Shown here: piece by piece, positions 48,220 to 57,031 of the stretch
How positions within the stretch are numbered: the stretch's first letter is position 1
Layout of the letters: each line of letters opens with the position of its first letter
Source: Azoarcus sp. KH32C
GTDB lineage: Bacteria; Pseudomonadota; Gammaproteobacteria; Burkholderiales; Rhodocyclaceae
Assembly: GCF_000349945.1 (NCBI RefSeq)
Contig: NC_020516.1
Coordinates: 744,001 to 808,000 of the forward strand
Length of the DNA: 64,000 nt
Direction: 5' to 3'
Notes under the pieces: model-generated
What the model saw: the letters and a program-made list of their open reading frames with translations, nothing else
Told to the model about the DNA's origin: nothing
The model's database searches: none
Position numbers and translations under genes: made by a program

Positions 48220-48611
48220 GTGGGGGGGTCCGAGGAAAGTTGGGGAGCAGCGCCCGACCTTACCAGGCCGGGCTTTCGCCGGGCTGTCTGTGCGGCCCTG
48301 ACGGTCGGATCGATTCTGCTCAATTGCCCCGCGGGAGGCAAATCACCAGAACTTCCACCACCATTTCTTCTTCTGCATCGTCGTCTTCACTTCGTCCGAC
48401 CATTGCACGAGGGCCTGGAAGATGTCCGCAATCCGCAGGATCCTGGCCTCGACGAGCATATGATCGGCCGTGAGCAGCCGCGGGCTTGCCCAAGAAGCCG
48501 GGCTAATGCAATTCGATTATGCGCCGCTTGGCCGGAGATATCATCGCGCTGGACTGCCGCGGGAGCGCTGCCTGGGGTATCGTGCGCGGGCCGACAACCG
48601 AGGAAGCCTGG
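48220..48611. other. 392-bp region without an intact gene
   Basis: This lies between the divergent thioesterase and hydroxypyruvate isomerase-type genes. The left part (48220-48342) shows nothing recognisable. The centre holds a short coding-like fragment on the minus strand (48343-48459, listed separately). The right end has the GAGGAAG ribosome binding site of the next gene at 48600-48606. Confidence 0.5.
48343..48459 (-). pseudogene. Short coding-like remnant, possibly HD-GYP derived
   Basis: A 38-codon frame reads MLVEARILRIADIFQALVQ and ends KKKWWWKFW, stop. About 90 percent of third codon positions are G or C, as in real genes here. The first half resembles the ARILxVADIFxAL stretch near the end of HD-GYP phosphodiesterases. 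The frame stays open about 23 codons upstream of the ATG, has no ribosome binding site, and then meets a stop. It may be the tail of a lost gene or a small protein; both readings are tentative. Confidence 0.3.
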
Positions 48612-49391
48612 ATGCCCAAGTTCGCTGCCAACCTGACGATGATGTTCAACGAAGTCCCGTTCCCGGAGCGCTTCGCCGCGGCCGCTCGGGCGGGCTTCGA
48701 GGCGGTCGAGTTCCTCTTCCCCTACGAACATCGGCCCGCCGAGGTGGCGCGGTGGCTGAAGGAGAATGGACTCTTCAATGCGCTCTTCAACATGCCGCCT
48801 GGCGATTGGAACGCGGGCGAGCGCGGGCTCGCGTCGCTGCCGGGGCGCGAGGAGAAATTCCGGGCTGGCGTTGCGACCGCGCTGGAGTATGCCAGGGCGC
48901 TGGGTACGCCTGGTCTGCACGCGATGGCGGGGCTGGTGCCGGACCGCGCGGATCGGGCGGCGCATCGCGCGGTATATGTCGAAAACCTGCGCTATGCGGC
49001 CAAAGTGCTGGCGCCGCATGGCATCACGCTGCTGATCGAGCCGATCAACCCGCGCGACATGCCGGGCTATTTTCTGACGACACAGGCGGAGGCCCATGCG
49101 ATCCGCGAGGAGGTCGGCGAGCCGAACCTGAAGGTGCAGATGGATCTTTATCACGTGCAGATCGTCGAGGGCGACATTGCGACGAAACTCAGGAAGTACG
49201 TCGAGCAGGTCGGCCACATCCAGATCGCGGGTGTGCCCTCACGTAATGAGCCGGATGACGGCGAAGTCAATTACCGTTATCTCTTCCGGCTGCTCGACGA
49301 GCTTGGTTACATGGGCTGGGTGGGCTGCGAGTATCGTCCGCGGGGCCGCACCGAGGACGGACTGGGGTGGCTGAAGACGCTCTGCGCCTGA
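48612..49391 (+). CDS. hyi: Hydroxypyruvate isomerase family protein (xylose isomerase-like TIM barrel)
   Basis: Predicted interconversion of hydroxypyruvate and tartronate semialdehyde, or a related sugar-acid isomerisation (OtnI type). The 259-residue TIM barrel shows MPKFAANLTMMFNEVPFPER, FEAVEFLFPYEH near residue 38, the catalytic Glu in ITLLIEPINPRDMPGYF near 143, QMDLYHVQ near 177, GHIQIAGVPSRNEP near 204 and the second Glu in VGCEYRPRG near 240. The ATG at 48612 has GAGGAAG upstream. No glyoxylate or gcl genes lie next to it, so the pathway is not fixed by context. Confidence 0.85.
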   Translation: MPKFAANLTMMFNEVPFPERFAAAARAGFEAVEFLFPYEHRPAEVARWLKENGLFNALFNMPPGDWNAGERGLASLPGREEKFRAGVATALEYARALGTPGLHAMAGLVPDRADRAAHRAVYVENLRYAAKVLAPHGITLLIEPINPRDMPGYFLTTQAEAHAIREEVGEPNLKVQMDLYHVQIVEGDIATKLRKYVEQVGHIQIAGVPSRNEPDDGEVNYRYLFRLLDELGYMGWVGCEYRPRGRTEDGLGWLKTLCA

Positions 49392-49415
49392 CCCGGTGGC
49401 TGCGTGCAGGCGCTG

Positions 49416-52400
49416 TTAGTGGAAGTCGCGGCTGCTCGTTTCGAGCTGGCCCAGCCAGGCGCTGAGATCGACGAGCCGCTTGGCGAGCAGATGCACGACG
49501 CGGCCTTCGCGCTGGAGCTGGCCATACACGCCGAGCAGGCGCGCACCGAGGAGTTCGCGGCGCTGGCGCTCGGCGAGATCGGCATAGACCACGACGTTGG
49601 TCATGCCGGTTTCGTCTTCCAGCGTCACGAAGATCACACCGCCGGCGGTGCCCGGGCGTTGCCGGCCGGTGACGATGCCGGCGGCGCGGGCGAGCGCGCG
49701 GTGCTCCATCTCGACGAGGCGGGCCGCAGGCAGGAAGCGCTGCTCGGCGAGGTGCGAGCGCAGCAGCGCCAGTGGATGGCGGCGCAGCGTGAGGCCGGTC
49801 GCTGCGTAGTCGGCGACGAGTTCCTCGCACTCGCGCGGGGCCGCCAGCGCGGGCGGCGCCTCCACCAGCGGGACGTCGTCGAAGAGGTCGCCCTGGAGCC
49901 GCACGCCGGCGGCCTGCCACGCGGCTTGGCGGCGGTGGCCGGCGAGCGGCGCGAGGGCATCGGCGGCGGCGAGGAGGTCGAGCGCGCGCCGGTCGAGATT
50001 TGCGCGCGCGGCGAGATCCTGCACCTCGCGGAAGGGGCGCTCGGCGCGGGCGGCGGCGATGCGCAGTGCGGACGCTTCGGGGAAGCCCTTGATCTCGCGC
50101 AGGCCCAGGCGCACGGCCGGGCGCGCGTGCCCCGCCAGCCATTCGAAACCGCTGTCCCAGCCGCTCGCGGTGACATCCACCGGCAGCACCGTGACGTCAT
50201 GGCGGCGGGCGTCCTGGATCAGCTGGCTGGGCGCGTAGAAGCCCATCGGCTGGCTGTTGAGGAGCCCGCACAGGAAGGCTTCCGGCTCGTGGCGCTTGAG
50301 CCAGGCCGAACTGTAGGCGAGCAGCGCGAAACTCGCGGCGTGCGATTCGGGGAAACCGTATTCGCCGAAGCCTTCGATCTGGCGGCACAGCGCCTCGGCA
50401 AAGACAGGGTCGTGCTTATTGTCGGCCATCCCCTGGCGCAGCTTTTCCTGGAAGCGCGCGATGTGGCCCTTCTGCCGCCACGAGGCCATCGCCCGGCGCA
50501 GCTGGTCAGCCTCGCCGGGCGTGAAGCCGGCCGCGGCGACGGCGAGCGCCATCACCTGCTCCTGGAAGATCGGCACGCCCTCGGTGCGTTCGAGCACGGC
50601 GCGGATCTCCGGGGGCATGCGGGCCATCTCGCGCCGGGCCCCTTCCGGGTCGGCGCGGCGGGCGAGGTAGGGATGGACCATGTCGCCCTGGATCGGGCCG
50701 GGGCGGACGATCGCGACCTGCACGACGAGGTCGTAGAAGCGGCGCGGCTGCAGGCGCGGCAGCATCGCCATCTGGGCGCGCGATTCGACCTGGAACACCC
50801 CGATCGAGTCGGCGCAGCACAGGGCCTCGAAGGTGGCTTCGTCCTTCGCGGGGATGTCCGGCAGACCGAAGGGGTTGCCGCGGCGCTGACTGACGAGCTC
50901 CAGGCTGCGGCGGATCACGCTCAGCATGCCCAGCGCCAGCACATCCACCTTCAGGAGTCCGAGGATCTCGATGTCCTCCTTGTCCCACTGGATCACCGAG
51001 CGCTCGGCCATCGCGGCGTTTTCGACCGGCACGAGGCGCCCCAGCGCCCCGCGCGAAATCACGAAGCCGCCGATGTGCTGCGAAAGGTGGCGGGGGAAGC
51101 CGACGAGCATCTCGGTCAGCGCGATCCACTTCGCGACGCGCGGGCTCTCCGGGGCGAGGCCGATCTCGCGCAATCGCTGCGGCAGCGCCTCGCGCTTGTC
51201 CCACCACGCGAGCGAGCCGGCGAGCGCGTCGATCTCCTCCCGGCCGAAACCGAGCGCCCGTCCGACGTCGCGCAGCGCGCCCCGGGTGCGATAGCGGATC
51301 ACTGTCGCGGCAAGCGCGGCGCGTTCGCGCGTGTACTTTGCGTAGATGTACTGGATGACGGTTTCGCGCCGTTCGTGTTCGAAATCGACGTCGATGTCCG
51401 GGGGCTCGTTGCGCTCCTTCGAGAGGAAGCGCTCGAAGAGCAGGCTCGCTCGCATCGGGTCGACCTCGGTGATCCCGAGCGCGTAGCACACCGTCGAATT
51501 CGCCGCCGAGCCGCGGCCTTGGCACAGGATGCCTTCGCTGCGGGCGAAGCAGACGATGTCGTACACCGTGAGGAAAAAGGGTTCGTAGTCGAGCTCGGCG
51601 ATCAGCGTGAGCTCCTTCTCGACGCCGGCAAGGATGCCGTCCGGGGCGCCCGCCGGATAGCGTCTGGCGAGTCCGGCGAAGGTTTCCTGGCGCAGGTAGG
51701 AGGCGGCGGTAAAGCCCGGCGGGACGATCTCCTCCGGGTACTCGTAGCGCAGTTCCGCCAGCGAAAACTCGCAGCGCCGGGCGATCTCCAGCGTCTCGGC
51801 GAGAAGTTCCGGCGGGTAGAGGCGGGCGAGGCGCAGCGGATGGCGCAGGTGTCGCTCGCCGTTCGGGAAGAACGCGTGGCCGGCATCGAACACGGTTGTC
51901 CCGAGACGCAGCGCGGTCAGCATGTCCTGCAGCGGACGGCGGCCGCGCGAATGCATATGGACGTCGCCGCTTGCGACAGGAGGCAGGCCGCAGTCCGCCG
52001 CGAGTTCGAGCAGCCGATCCAGACGCGTAGCGTCGTCGGGGCCGGCGTGCAGCTCCACCGCGAGCCATGCCCGCCCGGGGAAGCGCGCCGCGATCCAGCG
52101 TCCGTCTTCGGCGTCGGAGGCCTCGTCCGGTAGCCACAGCGCGAGGCAGTCCGGCACGGCGCCGCCGGGCGAGGGGGATTCGAGGTCCCCGCGCAGCAGC
52201 CGGTAGCTGCCTTTTTCCGAGCGCCGCCGCGCCAACGTGATCAGCGCCGAGAGGTTGCCGTAGCCTGCACGGTTGCAAGCGAGCAGCACCAGGCGCGCGC
52301 CGCAGGCAAGGCGAAACTCGGAGCCGTGGATCAGCTTCAGCGTGAAGTCAGAGCCGCTCTGCCGCGCCGCCTCGTCGAGCTGACGCCACGCATCGAAAGC

Positions 52401-52562
52401 CCGTACAGCGCCGGCCATCGAGCACTCGTCGGTCAGCGCGAGCGCGGCATAACCCAGCTCATGGGCCTGGGCAACCAGTTCCTCGGGGTGCGACGCGCCG
52501 CGCAGGAAGCTGTAGTTCGAAAGGCAATGCAGTTCCGCGTAGGCGGGCAGGGGGTGGGCCAT
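49416..52562 (-). CDS. dnaE2: Error-prone DNA polymerase III alpha subunit DnaE2 (ImuC)
   Basis: Translesion polymerase of the SOS mutasome. At 1048 residues it is the short DnaE2 class. The N-terminal PHP domain has LHCLSNYSFLRGASHPEELV near residue 11 and MHSRGRRPLQDMLTALRLG. The polymerase core has FLSKERNEPPDIDVDFEHER, whose aspartates form part of the active site, and the palm/thumb segments GRGSAANSTVCYALGIT and ESRAQMAMLPRLQPRRFYD. HhH and OB domains (GGVIFVTLEDETGMTNVVVY) close it. It is third in the imuA-imuB-dnaE2 operon and starts 21 bp after imuB. Confidence 0.96.
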   Translation of the reverse strand: MAHPLPAYAELHCLSNYSFLRGASHPEELVAQAHELGYAALALTDECSMAGAVRAFDAWRQLDEAARQSGSDFTLKLIHGSEFRLACGARLVLLACNRAGYGNLSALITLARRRSEKGSYRLLRGDLESPSPGGAVPDCLALWLPDEASDAEDGRWIAARFPGRAWLAVELHAGPDDATRLDRLLELAADCGLPPVASGDVHMHSRGRRPLQDMLTALRLGTTVFDAGHAFFPNGERHLRHPLRLARLYPPELLAETLEIARRCEFSLAELRYEYPEEIVPPGFTAASYLRQETFAGLARRYPAGAPDGILAGVEKELTLIAELDYEPFFLTVYDIVCFARSEGILCQGRGSAANSTVCYALGITEVDPMRASLLFERFLSKERNEPPDIDVDFEHERRETVIQYIYAKYTRERAALAATVIRYRTRGALRDVGRALGFGREEIDALAGSLAWWDKREALPQRLREIGLAPESPRVAKWIALTEMLVGFPRHLSQHIGGFVISRGALGRLVPVENAAMAERSVIQWDKEDIEILGLLKVDVLALGMLSVIRRSLELVSQRRGNPFGLPDIPAKDEATFEALCCADSIGVFQVESRAQMAMLPRLQPRRFYDLVVQVAIVRPGPIQGDMVHPYLARRADPEGARREMARMPPEIRAVLERTEGVPIFQEQVMALAVAAAGFTPGEADQLRRAMASWRQKGHIARFQEKLRQGMADNKHDPVFAEALCRQIEGFGEYGFPESHAASFALLAYSSAWLKRHEPEAFLCGLLNSQPMGFYAPSQLIQDARRHDVTVLPVDVTASGWDSGFEWLAGHARPAVRLGLREIKGFPEASALRIAAARAERPFREVQDLAARANLDRRALDLLAAADALAPLAGHRRQAAWQAAGVRLQGDLFDDVPLVEAPPALAAPRECEELVADYAATGLTLRRHPLALLRSHLAEQRFLPAARLVEMEHRALARAAGIVTGRQRPGTAGGVIFVTLEDETGMTNVVVYADLAERQRRELLGARLLGVYGQLQREGRVVHLLAKRLVDLSAWLGQLETSSRDFH

Positions 52563-52583
52563 GGCGAATTCCGTCGCATGCCT

Positions 52584-54011
52584 TCAGGCGAAAAGCCCAT
52601 GCAGCCACCACGACTGTCCGTCGCGGAAGATCCACAGCCATTCGCCCTGCGGGCTCAGCGCGACGAAGTAGTCCCGTTGCACGTCGCCGAGGCCTTCGCC
52701 GCCGTCCCACCAGCCGCTTTCGATCCGTTCGGCGCGTGTCAGCAGGCGCAGCCGACCACCGTGGCAGGGAGCGCCGTTCTCCTCCGTGAGCGGTCGTGGC
52801 TGGGGTAGCAGCCACAGCGGGCGGGGACCGGCGGGTGGTTCGCCGGGCCGTGCGGCGGCGGGTTCCGCGACTGGACGGCTCGCCTGCTCGGGTCGATGGT
52901 CGGCGACCGCCGTGAGTCCATGCACGGCCTCAGGGCCGAGTCGTGCGCGCAGGCGTTCGACGATCGGCGCGAGGCTTGCCGTGCCCCCCTGGCCGAAGAG
53001 CACGGCATTCGTGCCGGGCAGGGGATGGGGTTCGGGTGCCTCCAGCCCCAGGCCGACCACCGGGGCGGCGAGCTCCAGTCGCTCGATGCGTTCGCGCAGC
53101 ACCCGCTGCAGGCGTTCCGGGTCGCGCGTGGGGCTCGCGAAGCCGAGTTCGAGCCGCGACGGCGGCTGTCCTTCGTGGACCAGGATCAGGTGGCAGTACT
53201 GGATGCCGGCGCAGCGCACCGCGAGCCATCCCGCCAGGGCGGCGAGCAGGCGGCTCGCGGCGAACAGCAGGCGGGCCGCGTCCTCGACGCGCGCAGGCAA
53301 TTCCAGTCCGTCCCGGAAGTGCTCGGGAAAGACGAAGGGCGGGCGCAGGTCGGGGACTTCTCCGAGGGCCTGGGCCAGCAGACCGGGCAGCTCGGGGCCG
53401 AAGCGGTGGGCGAGGCCCGCGCGGGGCAGCACCATCAGATCCGCGAGCCGCCGCACGCCGAGCGTGGTGAGCCGGCCGGCAGTGCGCTCCGGCACGGCCA
53501 GCACGCCGATCGGCAGGGGGGCGATGGTGGCGCGCAGCTTGGTGTCATCGACGAGCGTGGGCGGCATGCCGTCCACCGGCGCACAGCGGGCGAGCCACTG
53601 CGCCGCGAGCGGCGTGGGCGCGAGTCCCCACTGGCGGGCGAAGCCCTGCTCGGCGTAGCTCGCGGCGATCCGCGTGAGCAGGGGCGGCAGTCCACCGAAG
53701 AGGCGCAGGCAGCCGCCGATCTCGAGCAGCAGTTCGTCCGGCGGGGCGAGGCTCACCTGGGGCGTGAATTCCCCGGCCGCGCAGGCAAGGCGGTTCAGCG
53801 CGGCGGCTTCCCCGGCGAGATCGCGTTCGCGTCCGATCAAGCCGGGGACGAGGCCCAGCGCACCCGCGAGCCGCATCCCTTGACGCACGCCGGCGGCGAC
53901 CGCGGCCTCGTCCGCCACGGCCACCCGGCCGCGCTGCAGGGCGACGGCCGGCGGCGGCAGGGAGAGGGTTTCCACCGCCAGGCGGGGAAAGCGCAGGGCG
54001 AGCCAGAGCAT
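52584..54011 (-). CDS. imuB: ImuB, catalytically inactive Y-family polymerase-like mutasome protein
   Basis: Scaffold linking DnaE2 to the beta clamp. The 475-residue product starts MLWLALRFPRLAVETL. In a true Y-family polymerase the N terminus carries catalytic Asp in FxDMDCFYA; here the segment is WLALRFPRLAVE, so the acidic residue is missing, as is typical for ImuB. Later parts are LADLMVLPRAGLAHRFG (HhH) and the little-finger region ending LVHEGQPPSRLELGFASPTR. The C-terminal portion contains PLWLLPQPRPL, a likely beta-clamp-binding site near residue 395. The start is ATG 54011, two bases after the imuA stop. Confidence 0.93.
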   Translation of the reverse strand: MLWLALRFPRLAVETLSLPPPAVALQRGRVAVADEAAVAAGVRQGMRLAGALGLVPGLIGRERDLAGEAAALNRLACAAGEFTPQVSLAPPDELLLEIGGCLRLFGGLPPLLTRIAASYAEQGFARQWGLAPTPLAAQWLARCAPVDGMPPTLVDDTKLRATIAPLPIGVLAVPERTAGRLTTLGVRRLADLMVLPRAGLAHRFGPELPGLLAQALGEVPDLRPPFVFPEHFRDGLELPARVEDAARLLFAASRLLAALAGWLAVRCAGIQYCHLILVHEGQPPSRLELGFASPTRDPERLQRVLRERIERLELAAPVVGLGLEAPEPHPLPGTNAVLFGQGGTASLAPIVERLRARLGPEAVHGLTAVADHRPEQASRPVAEPAAARPGEPPAGPRPLWLLPQPRPLTEENGAPCHGGRLRLLTRAERIESGWWDGGEGLGDVQRDYFVALSPQGEWLWIFRDGQSWWLHGLFA

Positions 54012-54013
54012 GG

Positions 54014-54709
54014 TCACGAGACCGGCGTGGGGTGGAGGACGGTCGGCGTCATCCGGCGCACCGCGCGCCGTATCGTTCTCACCGGCCGCTTCACCGTCAG
54101 GATCAGCGGCGCGGCCAAAGGTGGGCCGCGCCGCTTGAACAGCGTGACGGCGAGCCCGCCGGGAGCAGCGTCGAGGGCGAGGCGCAACGGCGCTGGCGAC
54201 GCCGTGCCGGCCTGAGCCGCCGGGCGGAACAGGTAGACCGGCCCGGGGTGGGATTCGCTCGCGAGCTGCAGACGCCGCAGTTGTCGGGTGTCGACCTCGG
54301 GCAGCCAAGCGAGCAGCCCCGCTAGCGCGCCGCTCGCAAGGAGTTGCTCGCAGGCCCATGCCGCCTCCTGGCCCTCGGCCCGGACTACCAGCAGGCGCTC
54401 CAGCGGCAGCCCGGCCGCCTGCCAGGCCGGTGCATGCAGCGGCCAGGGCGGCGACACCGCCGCGACCCAGCCATCCTCCGCGACCAGCCCTGCCAGTGCG
54501 GGCAGCAGCAGCGTGAGCTCGCCGATGCCCTGGCGGGCCTGGAAAACCTCGGTCAGCTCACCCCGGGGCCATCCGCCTCCGGGCAGCACCGCGTCCAGTG
54601 CTGGAAAACCGCTCGCCACGCCCGACACTGAAGACGTGGCCAGCCGCGCGCCCGACCAGAGGTCCGAGCGCTGAAGACTTTGCAGCAGGGTGGAGGCGGG
54701 CAGGGACAT
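54014..54709 (-). CDS. imuA: ImuA (RecA/SulA-like), mutasome component
   Basis: First gene of the DNA-damage mutagenesis operon. The 231-residue protein belongs to the ImuA/SulA-like RecA superfamily: GVASGFPALDAVLPGGGWPRGELTEVF near residues 29-55 is the RecA-like N-terminal segment, but the canonical Walker A lysine is not evident. PAWQAAGLPLERLLVVRAEG and ACEQLLASGALAGLLAWLPE follow. The tail (about 190-231) is Arg/Pro-rich. Two bases separate it from imuB. A consensus LexA box lies 29 bp upstream, so it should be SOS-induced. Confidence 0.92.
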   Translation of the reverse strand: MSLPASTLLQSLQRSDLWSGARLATSSVSGVASGFPALDAVLPGGGWPRGELTEVFQARQGIGELTLLLPALAGLVAEDGWVAAVSPPWPLHAPAWQAAGLPLERLLVVRAEGQEAAWACEQLLASGALAGLLAWLPEVDTRQLRRLQLASESHPGPVYLFRPAAQAGTASPAPLRLALDAAPGGLAVTLFKRRGPPLAAPLILTVKRPVRTIRRAVRRMTPTVLHPTPVS

Positions 54710-54737
54710 GCCGGGAGGCGAAGCGGGTGGTTAATAA

Positions 54738-54753
54738 CTGTAATTTTATACAG
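54738..54753. promoter_or_regulatory. LexA (SOS) box of the imuA-imuB-dnaE2 operon
   Basis: CTGTAATTTTATACAG is an exact CTGT-N8-ACAG LexA operator with an A/T-only centre. It overlaps the -10 element of the imuA promoter, so LexA binding would block transcription directly. Confidence 0.92.
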
Positions 54754-54770
54754 TCTTTAAGTCCGCGCAA
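54743..54770 (-). promoter_or_regulatory. Sigma-70 promoter of imuA
   Basis: On the minus strand TTGCGC (54765-54770) and TAAAAT (54743-54748) are spaced by 16 bp. The LexA box covers the -10 hexamer. The start of transcription would fall about 27 bp before the imuA ATG. Confidence 0.65.
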
Positions 54771-54814
54771 GACGAATCCGAGGGAGTGAGTTGATGTTGA
54801 TGTCATTTCTCTGC

Positions 54815-55351
54815 TCAGTCGTCGCCCTGATCTGCCATCTCCGGAAAGAGCACGTCCGTGAAACCGAAGCGCGTGAAGTCCCGCACCCGCATCGGGAAGA
54901 GCACGCCGTTCAGGTGATCGCACTCATGCTGCACGACCCGTGCGTGAAAGCCTTCCGCTTCGCGATCGATCGGATTGCCTGCCGGGTCGAAGCCCTGATA
55001 ACGAATCCGGCGATGACGGGGCACGACGCCACGCAGCCCCGGGACCGAGAGGCAGCCCTCCCAGCCTTCCTCCTCCGTTTCGTCGAGCACGGTGATGACC
55101 GGATTGACGAGGATGGTGCGTGGCACCGGCGGCGCATCCGGGTAGCGCTCGCTGCGCTCGAAGCCGAAGATCACGACCTGCAGCCCCACACCGATCTGCG
55201 GCGCGGCGAGCCCCACGCCACCTGCCGCGGCCATCGTGTCGAACATGTCCCCGATCAGCGCGTCGAGGTCCGCCGTGCCGAATTCAACGACCGGCGACGC
55301 CGCTTGCAGAAGACGCGAATCGCCCATCTTGAGCAGTGGTCTGACGGCCAT
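54815..55351 (-). CDS. def: Peptide deformylase
   Basis: Removes the formyl group from the initiator Met of new proteins. The 178-residue protein has all three deformylase motifs: GGVGLAAPQIGV near residue 45, EGCLSVPG near 101 (metal Cys) and the HECDHLNGVLF zinc motif near 144. ATG 55351 (MAVRPLLKMGD) is chosen because AGGA lies 8 bp upstream; an ATG five codons earlier is an alternative. It is not next to fmt, so this may be a second deformylase copy. It follows the CoA transferase gene on the same strand. Confidence 0.95.
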   Translation of the reverse strand: MAVRPLLKMGDSRLLQAASPVVEFGTADLDALIGDMFDTMAAAGGVGLAAPQIGVGLQVVIFGFERSERYPDAPPVPRTILVNPVITVLDETEEEGWEGCLSVPGLRGVVPRHRRIRYQGFDPAGNPIDREAEGFHARVVQHECDHLNGVLFPMRVRDFTRFGFTDVLFPEMADQGDD

Positions 55352-55441
55352 CCCCGCTTTCCTCATATGGATCGAACTGAAGATTATCCCGTCTTCCGCG
55401 GCTCCGTGTCGGCTGTCCGCGTGTCGGGAGTCACTTGCGTT

Positions 55442-56641
55442 TCAGATCGCCCCACCCTCCCTGAGCGCCTGGATCGCCGTCGCGTCGTAGCCGAGCGTAC
55501 CGAGTACCGCGTCGGTGTGCTCGCCCAAGGCCGGGCCGAGTGACTCCGCCGCGCCCGGCGTCACCGAGAGCTTGGGCACGATGCCCGGCATGCGGCACGA
55601 GCGCCCGTCGGGCAAGGTCACCGTCTGCAACATCTCGCGCGCGAGGAATTGCGGATCCGCGAACATGTCCGCGACCGAATAGATGCGTGACGCCGGCACC
55701 CCGGCCGCGGCGAGCGCCTCCAGCACGGCGGCCTCGTCGTGATCGGCAACCCAGGCATCGATCAGCGCGTAGATCTCCTCGCGCCGCGCGTCCCGCCCCG
55801 CGTTGTCCGCAAGCGCGGGGTCTTCGGCGAGATCGTCGCGGCCCATGGTCTGCATCAGCCGGCGGAAGATCGCATCGCCGTTTGCGCCGATCGCCACGTG
55901 CTTGCCGTCCTTCGTGGTGTGGGTATTCGACGGCGTGATGCCGGGCATGATGTTGCCGGTGCGCTCGCGCACGAAGCCGAACACGTCGAACTCCGGCACC
56001 AGCGACTCCATCATCGCGAACACCGCCTCGTACAACGCCACGTCCACCACCTGCCCGCGGCCGCCATTCACCTCCTTGTGGCGCAGCGCCATCAGCGCAC
56101 CGAGCGCCCCCCACAGCGCGGCAATCGAATCGCCGATCGAGATGCCGGTCTTGACCGGCGGCCGGTCCGGAAAACCCGTCACATAGCGCAGCCCGCCCAT
56201 CGACTCTCCGATCGCGCCGAACCCCGGTTGCTGCGCCATCGGCCCGGTCTGACCGAAACCCGACAAGCGCAGCATGACGAGGCCCGGATTGATCGCCGAC
56301 AGCGCCTCCCAGCCGAGGCCGAGCTTCTCCAGCACGCCGGGGCGAAAATTCTCGACCACGATGTCAGCCCTGGCCACCAGCTTGCGCACCACCTCCACGC
56401 CGTCGGGGTGCTTGAGGTTCACCGTCACCGACTTCTTGTTGCGCGACTGCAGGAACCACCACAGCGAGGTCCCTTCGTAGAGCTTGCGCCACTTGCGCAG
56501 TGGATCGCCACCGTCGGGCGATTCGATCTTGATCACCTCTGCGCCGAACTCGCCGAGAATTCGCGCCGCGAAGGGGCCGGCGATCAGCGTGCCGAGCTCG
56601 ACGACCTTGATGCCGGCGAGAGGTTTGGGGGTGGTGCTCAT
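55442..56641 (-). CDS. CaiB/BaiF family class III CoA transferase
   Basis: Transfers CoA between carboxylic acids through an aspartyl thioester. The 399-residue protein opens PLAGIKVVELGTLIAGPFA and contains IEIKSPD-like VIKIESPDGGDPLRKW, NLKHPDGVEVVRKL, FRPGVLEKLGLG and GISIGDSIAALWGALGAL. The Asp in that last segment, near residue 170, is the expected nucleophile. The C-terminal small domain includes GIPASRI-type AGVPASRIYSVADMFADPQ. The ATG at 56641 has AGGA upstream. Nearby genes do not reveal the acid, so succinyl-, formyl- or aromatic-acid specificity is open. Confidence 0.9.
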   Translation of the reverse strand: MSTTPKPLAGIKVVELGTLIAGPFAARILGEFGAEVIKIESPDGGDPLRKWRKLYEGTSLWWFLQSRNKKSVTVNLKHPDGVEVVRKLVARADIVVENFRPGVLEKLGLGWEALSAINPGLVMLRLSGFGQTGPMAQQPGFGAIGESMGGLRYVTGFPDRPPVKTGISIGDSIAALWGALGALMALRHKEVNGGRGQVVDVALYEAVFAMMESLVPEFDVFGFVRERTGNIMPGITPSNTHTTKDGKHVAIGANGDAIFRRLMQTMGRDDLAEDPALADNAGRDARREEIYALIDAWVADHDEAAVLEALAAAGVPASRIYSVADMFADPQFLAREMLQTVTLPDGRSCRMPGIVPKLSVTPGAAESLGPALGEHTDAVLGTLGYDATAIQALREGGAI

Positions 56642-56862
56642 TGCGTGGCGTTCCTCGTTCGTTGGCGGACGGACTTGGCCGGGAGCACGAAGGGTACCGC
56701 CATTTCTGGCTTGGCGTGGTGTCCCGCGAAGTGGGGGATGCTGGCCCACGCCGAGGTGTCGGCGAGTGTGGTGCCGAAATCATCGTCGTAGGTGTAATCG
56801 TCGTACCAATGCAACGCCGGCGAGTAGAATCGCCCGGTGGCCAGACCTCGACCGAAAAGCAA

Positions 56863-56890
56863 AAAGCCCAGCCGGTGAGGGCTGGGCTTT
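56863..56890 (-). terminator. Terminator downstream of tRNA-Met
   Basis: A perfect 11-bp stem AAAGCCCAGCC/GGCTGGGCTTT (56863-56873 with 56880-56890) has a 6-nt loop. On the minus strand TTTTTGCTTTT follows. It lies 12 bp past the tRNA 3' end. The remaining 56642-56862 shows no gene or clear signal. Confidence 0.85.
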
Positions 56891-56902
56891 CGCTGGAAAT
56901 CG

Positions 56903-56979
56903 TGGTGGTGATGGGCAGAATCGAACTGCCGACCTATGGGTTATGAATCCATCGCTCTAACCGTCTGAGCTACATCACC
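56903..56979 (-). tRNA. tRNA-Met (anticodon CAT)
   Basis: The minus strand folds with acceptor GGTGATG/CATCACC, D arm GCTCAGACGGTTAGAGC, anticodon loop TTCATAA (CAT) and T arm GGCAG-TTCGATT-CTGCC, with an encoded CCA end. The first base pair and body fit an elongator tRNA-Met. A lysidine-modified tRNA-Ile2 shares this anticodon and cannot be fully excluded by eye. Confidence 0.93.
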
Positions 56980-57031
56980 GCCTGAGCCTGCTAATATAGC
57001 GGTTCAGGAAACTCTGCGTCAACATGCAACG

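Noticed and set aside
49404..52133. A 909-codon open frame on the plus strand across dnaE2
   Set aside because: It lies exactly antisense to the well-supported dnaE2 and its translation has no recognisable motif. Long antisense frames are expected at this GC content.
56638..56862. A 74-codon minus-strand frame upstream of the CoA transferase gene
   Set aside because: No ribosome binding site, no family similarity, and it overlaps the transferase start. More likely untranslated leader.
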